Positions 17,600 to 25,660 of a stretch of 64,000 bases of DNA are shown piece by piece. A program made the position numbers and the translations under genes. The stretch is from Rhizobium sp. J15. Its GTDB lineage: Bacteria > Pseudomonadota > Alphaproteobacteria > Rhizobiales > Rhizobiaceae. Numbering within the stretch: position 1 is the first letter of the stretch; each line of letters begins with the position of its first letter. The stretch is from assembly GCF_002531825.1 (NCBI RefSeq), contig NZ_NWSX01000015.1, positions 62,001 to 126,000 of the forward strand. Reading direction: 5' to 3'. The notes beneath the pieces are model-generated. The model did no database searches. It had not been told where the DNA came from and saw only the letters and a list, made by a program, of their open reading frames with translations.

Positions 17600-17677
17600 A
17601 ATTTCCTTGACATGAGAGAGCGTCAGGACCGCCTTGAGCGGCAGATCTACGGCGTCACCCGGCAAGCCACCCCATAA
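17600..17677 (+). pseudogene. Displaced 3' end of the coiled-coil membrane protein gene
   Basis: Read on plus, this stretch encodes NFLDMRERQDRLERQ plus a short tail (IYGVTRQATP) and a stop. The first part closely repeats the C-terminus of the protein at 16263-16913 (DFMLDLRERQDRMERQ). A stop codon at 17594-17596 precedes it and it has no start. It is best read as the original gene end, cut off when HNH copy 3 was inserted. It overlaps the end of the small minus-strand gene by 23 bases. Confidence 0.75.
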
Positions 17678-17759
17678 CCGCCTTCCACCCCTCATACCCC
17701 AGTGTAAATACAAGAATACATGCGGCTATGATGGTGTGGGGGAGGAAGCGGGAAAACAT
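17655..17759 (-). CDS. 34-residue single-span membrane protein
   Basis: The start ATG (17759-17757) shares a base with the TGA of the upstream gene (17761-17759), so translation is coupled. The product has a basic/aromatic start (MFSRFLPH), one hydrophobic segment (TIIAACILVFTLGY) and ends GWKAVMGWLAG. A longer frame to 17888 would overlap the upstream gene and is not needed. Function is unknown; it is the last gene of a three-gene cassette. Confidence 0.6.
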   Translation of the reverse strand: MFSRFLPHTIIAACILVFTLGYEGWKAVMGWLAG

Positions 17760-18139
17760 CAGTCGCCCCACTGCATTTTCGAATATGCCTTCCACTTTTC
17801 GATGAAAGCTGGCAGTAGCGGCTCGAAATTTGACGTTGGGAAGCACACCCGAGGGCTGGTGCCATAATCGCATAGATTCATCTTGCACAACATCTCCCGG
17901 AACATCTCCGCAGCTAAGTCGTCCCGCTTCTTGCTATGAGCCTTCAACTCCTCAAGAACCTCAATAGCCATTTCGTCAAAAGCGGAATCGTAAGAGCCGT
18001 AGATCGGGAAGATATCCCAAGGGTCGAATTCCTCGATATCCCGCATATCATCGCGCGATGGCATAGGTTTTTGCAGAAGCGCGGCAACCTTTTCAGCAGC
18101 TTCGCGGTCAGCCTTTTGGCACCAAAGCTCCTCGCTCAT
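17759..18139 (-). CDS. Hypothetical acidic prophage protein
   Basis: This 126-residue soluble, acidic protein starts MSEELWCQKADREAAEKVA and is rich in Glu, Asp and aromatic residues (EEFDPWDIFPIYGSYDSAFDEM). Four Cys are scattered without a metal-binding pattern. It overlaps the gene before it by 4 bases (ATGA) and the gene after by one, so the three are one operon. No family is recognised. Confidence 0.65.
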   Translation of the reverse strand: MSEELWCQKADREAAEKVAALLQKPMPSRDDMRDIEEFDPWDIFPIYGSYDSAFDEMAIEVLEELKAHSKKRDDLAAEMFREMLCKMNLCDYGTSPRVCFPTSNFEPLLPAFIEKWKAYSKMQWGD

Positions 18140-18438
18140 TCCCCCTCCTCACGCTCTTTGATAGCTGCGTCGATCGCGGCTTCCCATCCTGCGCCCATCA
18201 TTGGTGCGGCCCCTCCATCATAGCGCTCTTCGAACATGGCCTCGAACATCGCCTCCATCATGTGGAGGCTTGGATCGCGTATGGCCTCGATAACTTCCTT
18301 GGCTTTCTCCCGAGCCGCCACCAGTCTGCCTATGCGCTGCACCTGCTCAAAGCCATCCTTGCGTCTGTAGGCGTCTTCATAGCGCTCGAAGCCTTCCGGG
18401 TCGATCACCTTGGCGATTCGCTCCACCCTGCTCTCCAT
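18136..18438 (-). CDS. Hypothetical prophage protein, first gene of minus cassette
   Basis: This 100-residue protein starts at ATG 18438 after a strong AAGGAGGAAGG ribosome site. It is helical and highly charged (VERIAKVIDPEGFERYEDA, then AAREKAKEVIEAIRD), with a Met-rich middle (HMMEAMFEAMFEERY) and a C-terminal KEREEGE. Its opposite orientation to the late genes and its position beside the tRNA fit an accessory or early prophage gene. No function can be assigned. Confidence 0.65.
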   Translation of the reverse strand: MESRVERIAKVIDPEGFERYEDAYRRKDGFEQVQRIGRLVAAREKAKEVIEAIRDPSLHMMEAMFEAMFEERYDGGAAPMMGAGWEAAIDAAIKEREEGE

Positions 18439-18557
18439 TCACCTTCCTCCTTCACAATAGCACGGAACATCTTTAGAACCAGATTTGCAAAACGCGACGG
18501 AAAAGCTGTAAAACATCCTCTTGACGAATCCGCATAAGTCGTTGATCTGGAATGCAA

Positions 18558-18642
18558 GCGGGCGTGGCGAAACTGGTAGACGCAAGGGACTTAAAATCCC
18601 TCGGCCTTGGCTATACGGGTTCGATCCCCGTCGCCCGCACCA
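18558..18642 (+). tRNA. tRNA-Leu (anticodon UAA)
   Basis: An 85-base tRNA: acceptor GCGGGCG pairs with CGCCCGC (18632-18638), discriminator A, encoded CCA. The D-loop contains GGTAGACGC, the anticodon stem AGGGA/TCCCT encloses CTTAAAA with anticodon TAA, there is a long variable arm as expected for Leu, and the T-loop is TTCGATC. TTGACG at 18521-18526 could be its -35 box. It marks the end of the prophage block. Confidence 0.97.
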
Positions 18643-18678
18643 CCTTCATACTCCGGTTTGAATATCCTGCTATTGAAT

Positions 18679-18697
18679 ATGCACATATATTGTGCAT
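18679..18697. promoter_or_regulatory. Perfect 7-5-7 palindrome, operator-like
   Basis: ATGCACA-TATAT-TGTGCAT is a perfect 19-base inverted repeat. It lies 37 bases after the tRNA and 17 bases before TTGACA (18714-18719), upstream of the 43-residue protein gene. The form fits a dimeric regulator; which one is not known. Confidence 0.5.
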
Positions 18698-18786
18698 AAA
18701 GGTGAGTTGTCGCTTGACAAACGCATTTTCGGTGCAAGCATTGCGCCGCGACGGTTGAGTAAGTGTTGTCTTGTGGGAGTAAGACG

Positions 18787-18918
18787 ATGGTTTACGATTG
18801 GAATGGGACTAGGGCCCGGCGCATCCGGATCTTCAAAACCAGTGCCGCGCTTGTTCTAGGAACTGCGATGGCCGCGATACTGCTGTTTTTCTGGGCGGTT
18901 CAATTGCGCGGTTTCTAG
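18787..18918 (+). CDS. 43-residue single-span membrane protein
   Basis: ATG 18787 follows GGGAG at good spacing. The product starts MVYDWNGTRARRIRIFK and then has a long hydrophobic helix (AALVLGTAMAAILLFFWAV), ending LRGF. The basic N-terminus predicts an N-in membrane protein. The stop codon lies within the first bases of the following hairpin repeat. I do not know a family; the clear ribosome site and topology support a real gene. Confidence 0.55.
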   Translation: MVYDWNGTRARRIRIFKTSAALVLGTAMAAILLFFWAVQLRGF

Positions 18919-19011
18919 AGCGTCCTTAGCGCGTCCCGAGAGGACGCGCTAAGGACGCTCTATCGATTTTGAATCAGCACATCGTCCCGAATGGATTTTG
19001 GGATGATGTGC
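18916..19011. repeat. Rhizobium-type double-hairpin intergenic element
   Basis: The first hairpin has a perfect 21-bp stem (left arm 18916-18936, loop CGAGA, right arm 18942-18962, core GCGTCCTTAGCGCGTC). The second pairs GCACATCGTCCC (18977-18988) with GGGATGATGTGC (19000-19011). The wording resembles the RIME/ABC mosaic elements I recall between rhizobial genes. It could also end transcription of the small gene before it. Confidence 0.7.
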
Positions 19012-19029
19012 GGCCTGTTCCCGACAATA

Positions 19030-19404
19030 TCACCGTTCGGCCAGTGGAAGCGCGCTTGGCGACCTCGCGTCGCGCCATCTGTTGATCACCCAGCCGGCCA
19101 CAAGCCCGATCGCCGCGCCCATGGCCTTGATGCCGGCGTCGTGCAGGCGCGCATGACGGGTCGGCACGAGATATTGCAGATATTCGATGGCGACCGCGCC
19201 TGTGATCACCAGCACGGCAACGGTCTTCCATTGTTTCGGATAGGCGAGCGCAAAGGCCAGGCCGAGCAGCACATAGGCGCTTGCGCGGTCGGTATTGACC
19301 GTCGTGACGGTCTCCGGCCTCAGCCCGATCGGTGAAACTGTCACGACGAGGATGAAAGCGAGCAGCAGCCAGGCCAGCGGCTTTGCGAATCTGAATATCG
19401 TCAT
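19030..19404 (-). CDS. VanZ-like membrane protein
   Basis: This is a small integral membrane protein of 124 residues from ATG 19404, or 134 from ATG 19434; neither has a clear ribosome site. It has four hydrophobic helices (LAWLLLAFILVVTVSPIGL, SAYVLLGLAFALAYP, VAVLVITGAVAIEYLQYL, AMGAAIGLVAGWVI). The VTVSPIGLRP start and the EYLQYLVPTRHARLHD loop are typical of VanZ-like proteins. It lies alone between the repeat and ilvA. Confidence 0.7.
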   Translation of the reverse strand: MTIFRFAKPLAWLLLAFILVVTVSPIGLRPETVTTVNTDRASAYVLLGLAFALAYPKQWKTVAVLVITGAVAIEYLQYLVPTRHARLHDAGIKAMGAAIGLVAGWVINRWRDARSPSALPLAER

Positions 19405-19610
19405 GCGCGCTATAATAATGGCCGCCGCTTTCATTGACAGTTAAAATCAGTCCATGTGCCGCCGATTTGGCGATTGGCTTAAGAAAGCCTTCTGACGGCG
19501 CAATATGGAGCCGGCTCGTGAGCGAACCGGGAGCCGCCAAAACGGGCTTTCATTTTCCGGTCGGCTCGTGCGATAGCGGCAGTGGATAAATCTGAGAATG
19601 GACCACGCCC

Positions 19611-20861
19611 GTGACGAGACCTGATGTCGAAAGCGCCGAACAGGCAATGCGCAGCCTTTTTCCGGCAACGCCGCTGCAGCTCAACGATCATCTCTCGGCC
19701 CGCTACGGCGCCGATATCTGGCTGAAGCGCGAGGATCTGTCGCCCGTGCGCTCCTATAAGATCCGCGGCGCTTTCAATTTCTTCCGCAAGGCGATCGGGC
19801 AGGGGGCTGCCGGCAAGACCTTCGTCTGCGCCTCGGCCGGCAACCACGCCCAGGGTTTCGCTTATGTCTGCCGCCATTTCGGCGTGCCGGGCGTCGTCTT
19901 CATGCCGGTAACGACGCCGCAGCAGAAGATCGACAAAACCCGCATGTTCGGCGCCGAATTCATCACCATCCGGCTGATCGGCGACTTTTTCGACCAGTGC
20001 TACCAGGCGGCGCGCGAGCACGTGGAAGCGGTCGGCGGCGTCATGGTGCCGCCCTTCGACCACGTCGATATCATCGAAGGCCAAGCGACGGTCGCAGCCG
20101 AAATTATGCAGCAGCTGCCGGAGGGAACCGTGCCCGACATGGTTGTCCTGCCGGTCGGCGGCGGTGGGCTTGCCGCAGGCATCACAGGTTATCTCGGCGG
20201 CACCGTGCCGAAATCGGCATTCGTCTTCGCCGAGCCCGCCGGCGCGCCGAGCCTGAAACGCAGCATTGAGGCGGGTGAGGTGACGACGCTTGCCAAGGTC
20301 GACAATTTCGTCGATGGCGCTGCCGTCGCCCGCATCGGCGATCTGAACTTTGCCGCCCTGCGCGATTTTCCGACCGAACAGGTGCGGCTGATGCCGGAGA
20401 ACGCCATCTGCGTCACCATTCAGGAGATGCTGAACGTCGAGGGCGTCGTGCTGGAGCCGGCCGGCGCCCTGTCGCTGACGGCGATCGCCGCGATGGATGG
20501 TCAAGCGCTCCGCGGCAAGACCATTGTCGCCGTCGTCTCCGGCGGCAATTTCGATTTCGAGCGCCTGCCTGACGTAAAGGAAAGGGCCATGCGTTACGCG
20601 GGGCTGAAGAAATACTTCATCCTGCGGCTCGCCCAGCGCCCCGGCGCGCTTCGGGATTTCCTCAATCTGCTCGGTCCGGACGACGATATCGCGCGCTTCG
20701 AATATCTGAAGAAATCGGCGCGCAATTTCGGCTCGATCCTGATCGGCATCGAAACCAAGGCGCCCGACAATTTCGCCCGGCTGATCGCAAATTTCGAAGC
20801 AGCCGGCATGGGTTACGAGGATATCACCGACAACGAGATCCTCGCCAACCTGATCATTTGA
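19611..20861 (+). CDS. ilvA: Threonine ammonia-lyase (threonine dehydratase)
   Basis: This 416-residue enzyme deaminates L-threonine to 2-oxobutanoate, the first step of isoleucine synthesis. The PLP lysine is K50 in VRSYKIRGAFN; PVGGGGLAAGI is the phosphate-binding Gly loop. The C-terminal about 85 residues (YFILRLAQRPGALRDFL) form a single ACT-type regulatory domain, so the protein is the shorter form and not the two-ACT enzyme of E. coli. The start is GTG 19611; an ATG at 19598 is out of frame. Confidence 0.93.
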   Translation: MTRPDVESAEQAMRSLFPATPLQLNDHLSARYGADIWLKREDLSPVRSYKIRGAFNFFRKAIGQGAAGKTFVCASAGNHAQGFAYVCRHFGVPGVVFMPVTTPQQKIDKTRMFGAEFITIRLIGDFFDQCYQAAREHVEAVGGVMVPPFDHVDIIEGQATVAAEIMQQLPEGTVPDMVVLPVGGGGLAAGITGYLGGTVPKSAFVFAEPAGAPSLKRSIEAGEVTTLAKVDNFVDGAAVARIGDLNFAALRDFPTEQVRLMPENAICVTIQEMLNVEGVVLEPAGALSLTAIAAMDGQALRGKTIVAVVSGGNFDFERLPDVKERAMRYAGLKKYFILRLAQRPGALRDFLNLLGPDDDIARFEYLKKSARNFGSILIGIETKAPDNFARLIANFEAAGMGYEDITDNEILANLII

Positions 20862-20898
20862 CTTGGCGGAAACGATGCCGTCGTGCTAAAGGCGGAAC

Positions 20899-21225
20899 AT
20901 GGCTTCGTTCATTTCAAATATCATTTCGATGTTCTCCGGCGGCGGCAAACCGGCGGCGCAGGCGGCAGGACCTTCCGGCGAGCCGCAGCTCTATGCCGAT
21001 TGCACGATCTATGCCGAACCGCGCAAGGAAGGCAGCCAGTATCGCCTCGCCGGGCGCATCGAAAAGAAGGTCGGCGACGAGGTGTTCGTGCGCAATTTCA
21101 TCCGCGCCGATCTGTTTTCCTCGTCCGACGATGCGATCGAATGCACAGTGCGCAAGGCGCAGCAGATCATCGATCAGCACGGTTCGTCGCTTTTTGGCGA
21201 CGGCGAGAAGGTTCGCCAGGTCTGA
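20899..21225 (+). CDS. HlyU-family protein
   Basis: This 108-residue protein has an N-terminal Gly/Ala/Pro-rich linker (MFSGGGKPAAQAAGPS) and then a compact beta-rich HlyU domain (LYADCTIYAEPRKEGSQYRLAG, then GDEVFVRNFIRADLFSS). HlyU proteins are transcription regulators in Vibrio; the role of the rhizobial form is not established. It follows ilvA by 37 bases and may share its transcript. Confidence 0.8.
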   Translation: MASFISNIISMFSGGGKPAAQAAGPSGEPQLYADCTIYAEPRKEGSQYRLAGRIEKKVGDEVFVRNFIRADLFSSSDDAIECTVRKAQQIIDQHGSSLFGDGEKVRQV

Positions 21226-21480
21226 TATCGGGGCTCCGATGAGGATCGGCCGCTGGACTGGAAACTTCTTTGCTTTTCAATCCTCTGAGCCGAGTGCTCA
21301 TCCGAACCGCGTAATCTTGCACACGCAATCTTAAAGGATTGCGGTGAAAGATATCGCCCGCAGGATATGCAGGGCTGCCCTCGTGTTTCACTTTTTCGGA
21401 CGATCGACCACAGGATCCGCCGCCGCGATTGCCGCGCCGGCAGGGAGACGCGGTCATCGACCGGAAGCCGGGGTGTCGTG

Positions 21481-22749
21481 ATGGCGATGTTCAACCTCGC
21501 TCTCTTCGTCGTCGAAGCGGTCGCCTATTTCGTGCTGATGGTGACGCTTCTGCATTTCCGCCACCGGCTCGGCCTCGGAGTCTTCCTGACGGCTCTCGGC
21601 GTCATGCATTTCATGGAAACCTATCTGGCGGCGGTCTTCTACGTCTCGCTGCCGTTCGGAGACGTGTCGCCCGGCTCATCCATCTTCTTCTCCGGCAAGC
21701 TGATGATGATCCTGATGCTCTACCTCAGGGAGGATGCCGCGACGGTGCGCCAGCCGATCTACGGCCTGTTCCTCGGCAACCTCTTGACCGTCGGCATCGC
21801 CTGGGTTCTGCAGCTGCATCAGCCGCTGCAGCTGTCGGCCGGGCATGCGCCCGATGTCGATTTCCTCAAGGAGATGGGCTGGCTGATGGTCTGGGGAACG
21901 GCGCTGCTCTATATTGACTCGCTCGGCATCATCCTGCTCTACGAAAAGCTCGGCGATTTTTTCCGCCGGCGCGTCGTCCTGCGTTTCATGATCTCGGGCT
22001 TTGCGCTGCTGACCTTCGACCAGATCGGCTTCTTCGCCGCGCTGCATTATTTCCTGGACGTGCCGATTGCCGTCTTCTGGGGCGGCTGGAAAGCCAAGAT
22101 GCTTGCGGTCTGCCTCTATGCGGCGATGTTTGCGATCTACGAATATCATATCCGCCGCGTTGCCGCCGATGCCTCCGCTCGCTCCATCAGCGACGTGTTC
22201 GGCGACCTGACCTTCCGCGAGCGCTACAACGATCTGCTGGAACGCACCGGCCGCGATATGCTCACCGGCGTCTATGATCGCACCCGCATGGAGCTGGAAG
22301 CGCCGCTGATGGTGCATGAGGCATTGAGGCAGGGGCTGTTTGCCACCGTCCTCATCATCGACGCCGATCACTTCAAGGATGTCAATGACGGCTACGGCCA
22401 TCTTCAGGGCGACGAGGTGTTGAAGTCGATCGCCGTGCGGCTCGGTACGACACTGCGCTCCAGCGACCGCATCTTCCGCTTCGGCGGCGAGGAATTCGTC
22501 GCCGTCTGCCCCGGCACGGACCATGAGGAAGGGCTGTTGCTCGCCGAGCGCCTGCGCTGGATGATCGCGACCAGCGTCAAGACACCGGATGAGAAACCGG
22601 TGACGGTCAGTATCGGCGTAGCGACGGCCGACGAGGACGGCGCCAGCTTCACCACCGTGCTCTCGGCAGCCGACGGGCGGCTCTACGCAGCCAAGAAGAG
22701 CGGCCGCAACTGCGTCGTCGGCCGTTCCGGCGTGGTGAAGCTCGGTTGA
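21481..22749 (+). CDS. Membrane diguanylate cyclase (GGDEF)
   Basis: This 422-residue protein, from ATG 21481, makes cyclic di-GMP. The first 225 or so residues form about seven membrane helices (MFNLALFVVEAVAYFVLMV onward). Then comes a GGDEF domain with DADHFKDVND and the active-site GGEEF. RSSD five residues before GGEEF is a product-inhibition (I) site, so feedback control is expected. There is no EAL domain. The sensor part is not a named family here. Confidence 0.9.
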   Translation: MAMFNLALFVVEAVAYFVLMVTLLHFRHRLGLGVFLTALGVMHFMETYLAAVFYVSLPFGDVSPGSSIFFSGKLMMILMLYLREDAATVRQPIYGLFLGNLLTVGIAWVLQLHQPLQLSAGHAPDVDFLKEMGWLMVWGTALLYIDSLGIILLYEKLGDFFRRRVVLRFMISGFALLTFDQIGFFAALHYFLDVPIAVFWGGWKAKMLAVCLYAAMFAIYEYHIRRVAADASARSISDVFGDLTFRERYNDLLERTGRDMLTGVYDRTRMELEAPLMVHEALRQGLFATVLIIDADHFKDVNDGYGHLQGDEVLKSIAVRLGTTLRSSDRIFRFGGEEFVAVCPGTDHEEGLLLAERLRWMIATSVKTPDEKPVTVSIGVATADEDGASFTTVLSAADGRLYAAKKSGRNCVVGRSGVVKLG

Positions 22750-22922
22750 CCCGATCAGCGCAGCCGATCGGCCGCCGGTGTTCGTGATGTTGCGTGAACC
22801 GAAACACTTCGTGCTAGTACCGTTTATTTTCAATAGCTTATAAGAACGATAAAAACGGCTTGTTGGCGTAATGCAAACATGATCTCCATTGGCTCGACAT
22901 TTCGCATGCGAGGGGTGGAGAC

Positions 22923-24113
22923 ATGAGCGATACGGTTGCACGAACGAAGGTTGATGGCGGCGAATTTGCCGTCTTGTGTGTCGGAGGATTTCTTCTTTCG
23001 ATCACCTATGGCGTCACCTTTCTGATCCCCATGCTGGTGGGCCAACGCGGCGGCAACGAAGCGCTCGCCGGCCTGATCATCTCGGCCGCGACCGTCAGCA
23101 CCGTCATTATCGTCATCTTCTCCGGCCACATCGCCGATGCCATCGGCTCGGCGCGGGCGGTCGCGATTTCCGGGCTGTTTCTGGCTGCATCGGGGCTGGG
23201 ATTCGCCACGGTTTCCGCAGCCGGGCTAAGCTTGATGACGGTCGGCTTCGTCCTCGGCATCGGTTGGGGCACGTTTTATGCGCTCGGACCCATCCTGGTC
23301 GCCGCCATCACCGAATCGGAGCACCGGATCAGGTTCTTCGCCCTGCTTTCGGGATCGATGATGTCGGGCATCGGCGCCGGACCGATCATCGGCCGCATTG
23401 TCACCGGCTGGTCCCTGCCGATCGAGACGGCCTTTGCTTTTGCGTTCTTGGCCAGTCTCGCCGGCGGCGCGCTTTATTTCCTGCTGCATGTCAGGCTGAC
23501 CGCTGCCGGCAAGATCCTGCCGCATGTCAACAAGATCTCCTTTGCCACAGCCCGTCAGGTGATCGGTTCGCGGGCGATCTATTCCATCGCCATGGTCGGC
23601 GTCGGCGGCGCGATCTTCGGCGGATTGTCCAGCTTTCAGACCAGCTACGCTAAGGCGTACGGCTTCGATTATTCGCTGTTCTTCATCGGTTTCATGTCTG
23701 CCGCCATCCTGAGCCGGCTGTTCGCGGCGGGATATGTGGTCAAGAAGGATCCATTCTATTCGCTTCTCGTGCTCACAAGCCTTACGCTGGCATCCATCCT
23801 GCTGTTCCTGCTGGTGACATCAAGTCAGCTGGTCTATCTCGGAGCCGCGGCGATGCTGGGCGTGGGATATGGGCTGACCTATTCCGTCATCAACGGGCTC
23901 GCCGCAAATGAGGCACCCACAGGCCTCATGCCGCAATCGCTTCTTTTGTTCTCCCTGTCCTATTTCATCGGCGTCTTCGGCTTTCCGCTGATCGCCGGCA
24001 ACCTGATCGTTTCCTCCGGCATCCAGGCCATGCTCCACGTCCTGCTGCTGCTTGCCGTTGTCAATGTGGCAATCGTCGTCTTTCGTGTTGTCTGCCGCAC
24101 AAGGAATGGCTGA
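22923..24113 (+). CDS. Major facilitator superfamily transporter
   Basis: This 396-residue protein has 12 predicted membrane helices. The loop after helix 2 (SGHIADAIGSARAVAISG) is the degenerate MFS motif A. It starts at ATG 22923 after GGGGTGGAG. The substrate cannot be told from the sequence. The gene stands alone, with the SDR gene converging on it 41 bases downstream. Confidence 0.85.
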   Translation: MSDTVARTKVDGGEFAVLCVGGFLLSITYGVTFLIPMLVGQRGGNEALAGLIISAATVSTVIIVIFSGHIADAIGSARAVAISGLFLAASGLGFATVSAAGLSLMTVGFVLGIGWGTFYALGPILVAAITESEHRIRFFALLSGSMMSGIGAGPIIGRIVTGWSLPIETAFAFAFLASLAGGALYFLLHVRLTAAGKILPHVNKISFATARQVIGSRAIYSIAMVGVGGAIFGGLSSFQTSYAKAYGFDYSLFFIGFMSAAILSRLFAAGYVVKKDPFYSLLVLTSLTLASILLFLLVTSSQLVYLGAAAMLGVGYGLTYSVINGLAANEAPTGLMPQSLLLFSLSYFIGVFGFPLIAGNLIVSSGIQAMLHVLLLLAVVNVAIVVFRVVCRTRNG

Positions 24114-24154
24114 CCGAGGGCCGGGCAAATTCGACTTGCCCGGCCTTCGCTGGT

Positions 24155-24931
24155 TTATGCGGCGCGGAAGATCTTGGCGCCCGAAGGCGCGCTCGTCATG
24201 CCGCCATCGACCGTGATCTCGATACCGGTGACATTGGACGCGTCATCCGAGGCGAGATAGAGCGCCGCCTTGGCAATCTCGTCAGCTTCGCTCATGCGGC
24301 CAAGCGGGCTCAGGCCGCCGAGGCGGGCCTCGAGCGCCGACATCGCGTCTTCGGTCTGCGCCATCGGCGACCAGATCGGCGTCTTCGTGCCGCCTGGTGT
24401 CACCTGATTGACGCGGATGCCGCGCGGCGCGAGTTCGGAGGCCATATTGCGGGTCATTGCCCGAACCGCGGCCTTGGTCGCCGCATAGGCCGACCAGCCG
24501 GGAGCGCCGAGCACGGCATGCACCGAGCCGTTGAGGATGATGGAAGCTCCGTCATTGAGATGCGGCAGGGCCGCTTGCACGGTAAAGAAGACTGCCGTCA
24601 GATTGGTGCTGACGATCCGGTTGAACTGCTCCGGCGATGTGTCACCGAGCGGTGTCGCGCCGCCGATCCCGGCATTGGCGAAGACGATGTCGAATTTGCC
24701 GACCTTCGCGGCGGCTTCCGCAAAAGCCTTTTCGGTGGCAGCGGCATCGGTGACATCGACCTTCAGCGCCAGCACGCCGGCCCCAAGCGCCTTTTCGGCG
24801 GCCGCAAGCGTTTCCGGGTTGCGGCCAGTGATCACCACCCTGGCGCCCTCGTCGATGAAGACTTTCGCTGTCGCAAGACCGATACCGCTGTTGCCGCCGG
24901 TGATGAGCGCAACCTTGTTTCTTAGACGCAT
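24155..24931 (-). CDS. SDR-family NAD(P)-dependent oxidoreductase
   Basis: This 258-residue classical short-chain dehydrogenase has cofactor loop TGGNSGIG (residues 11-18), NAG motif (FANAGIGG), and catalytic Ser with YxxxK in SAYAATKAA. The C-terminus (ITVDGGMTSAP) is typical of the family. It is divergent from a TetR regulator with a shared operator-like region, so its expression is probably controlled by that regulator, perhaps in response to an electrophile. The substrate is unknown. Confidence 0.9.
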   Translation of the reverse strand: MRLRNKVALITGGNSGIGLATAKVFIDEGARVVITGRNPETLAAAEKALGAGVLALKVDVTDAAATEKAFAEAAAKVGKFDIVFANAGIGGATPLGDTSPEQFNRIVSTNLTAVFFTVQAALPHLNDGASIILNGSVHAVLGAPGWSAYAATKAAVRAMTRNMASELAPRGIRVNQVTPGGTKTPIWSPMAQTEDAMSALEARLGGLSPLGRMSEADEIAKAALYLASDDASNVTGIEITVDGGMTSAPSGAKIFRAA

Positions 24932-24964
24932 GATTCATGCTCCTCTTGGAAATGGCAACGATCT

Positions 24965-25004
24965 GGATTATGATCGTTATCTATAAGGATTATGAGTGTA
25001 ATCC
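24965..25004. promoter_or_regulatory. Operator-like repeats between SDR and TetR genes
   Basis: GGATTATGA occurs twice, 22 bases apart (24965-24973 and 24987-24995). The second copy is part of an inverted repeat GGATTA-N6-TAATCC (24987-25004). Spacing of two helix turns on the same DNA face is what a TetR dimer pair would use to control both divergent genes. Confidence 0.55.
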
Positions 25005-25037
25005 ATATGAGTCAAGAGGCAATATCGGAGAATTGCG

Positions 25038-25613
25038 ATGGGTCGCTCGCAGCTTGAAAAACAGAAGACGCACGAAAAGATCGTCGAGACCGCGTCGAAA
25101 CGGCTGCGCGAGGAGGGGCTCGAAGGCATCGGCGTCGCCGATCTGATGAAGGAGGCCGGACTGACCGTCGGCGGCTTCTATAAGCACTTCGCCTCCCGTG
25201 ACGATCTCGTTGCCGAGGCGATCCAGTCCGCCTTCGATTCATGGGGGCGCAAGCTGGAGGCCGAAGGTGTCGATCCGGCGAAAATGACGGCTGCCGATAT
25301 CGCCGATCGCTATGTCAGCGCCTATCACCGCGACAATCCCGGCGAGGGCTGCCCCTTTGCGGCGCTGACGTCCGATATAGCGCGCAGCGGCGAGAAGGCA
25401 CGCGGCATTGCGACCGAGCGGCTGGAACGAAATTTCGAGGCTTTGGCCAGCAAGGCTGCGGGGGCGAATGAAAGGGAAAGGCGGCGAAAGGCGATCTTGG
25501 CTTTTGCGATGATGGCAGGCGGCGTCGGCCTTGCCAGGATTTCTTCGGATGAAGGCCTTTCGGCCGAAATCCTGGCGACCATCCGGGAGTTTGTCGCCGG
25601 TATCGACAAATGA
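25038..25613 (+). CDS. TetR-family transcription regulator
   Basis: This 191-residue protein has an N-terminal TetR helix-turn-helix: KIVETASKRLREEGLEGIGVADLMKEAGLTVGG is split over residues 14-46 with recognition helix end GGFYKHFASRDDLVAEA. The C-terminal ligand domain contains GCPFAALTSDIARSG, a pattern common in regulators of reductase or SDR genes. It is divergent from the SDR gene and likely represses it and itself. Confidence 0.9.
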   Translation: MGRSQLEKQKTHEKIVETASKRLREEGLEGIGVADLMKEAGLTVGGFYKHFASRDDLVAEAIQSAFDSWGRKLEAEGVDPAKMTAADIADRYVSAYHRDNPGEGCPFAALTSDIARSGEKARGIATERLERNFEALASKAAGANERERRRKAILAFAMMAGGVGLARISSDEGLSAEILATIREFVAGIDK

Positions 25614-25660
25614 CGAACGGCCGGCAAATGCCGACCGTTCGATGCGATGGCAGGAGCCGA

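Noticed and set aside
17655-17888. 77-codon version of the small minus-strand membrane protein
   Set aside because: It would overlap most of the upstream gene's 3' end; the start that overlaps the TGA is simpler and gives a clean membrane protein.
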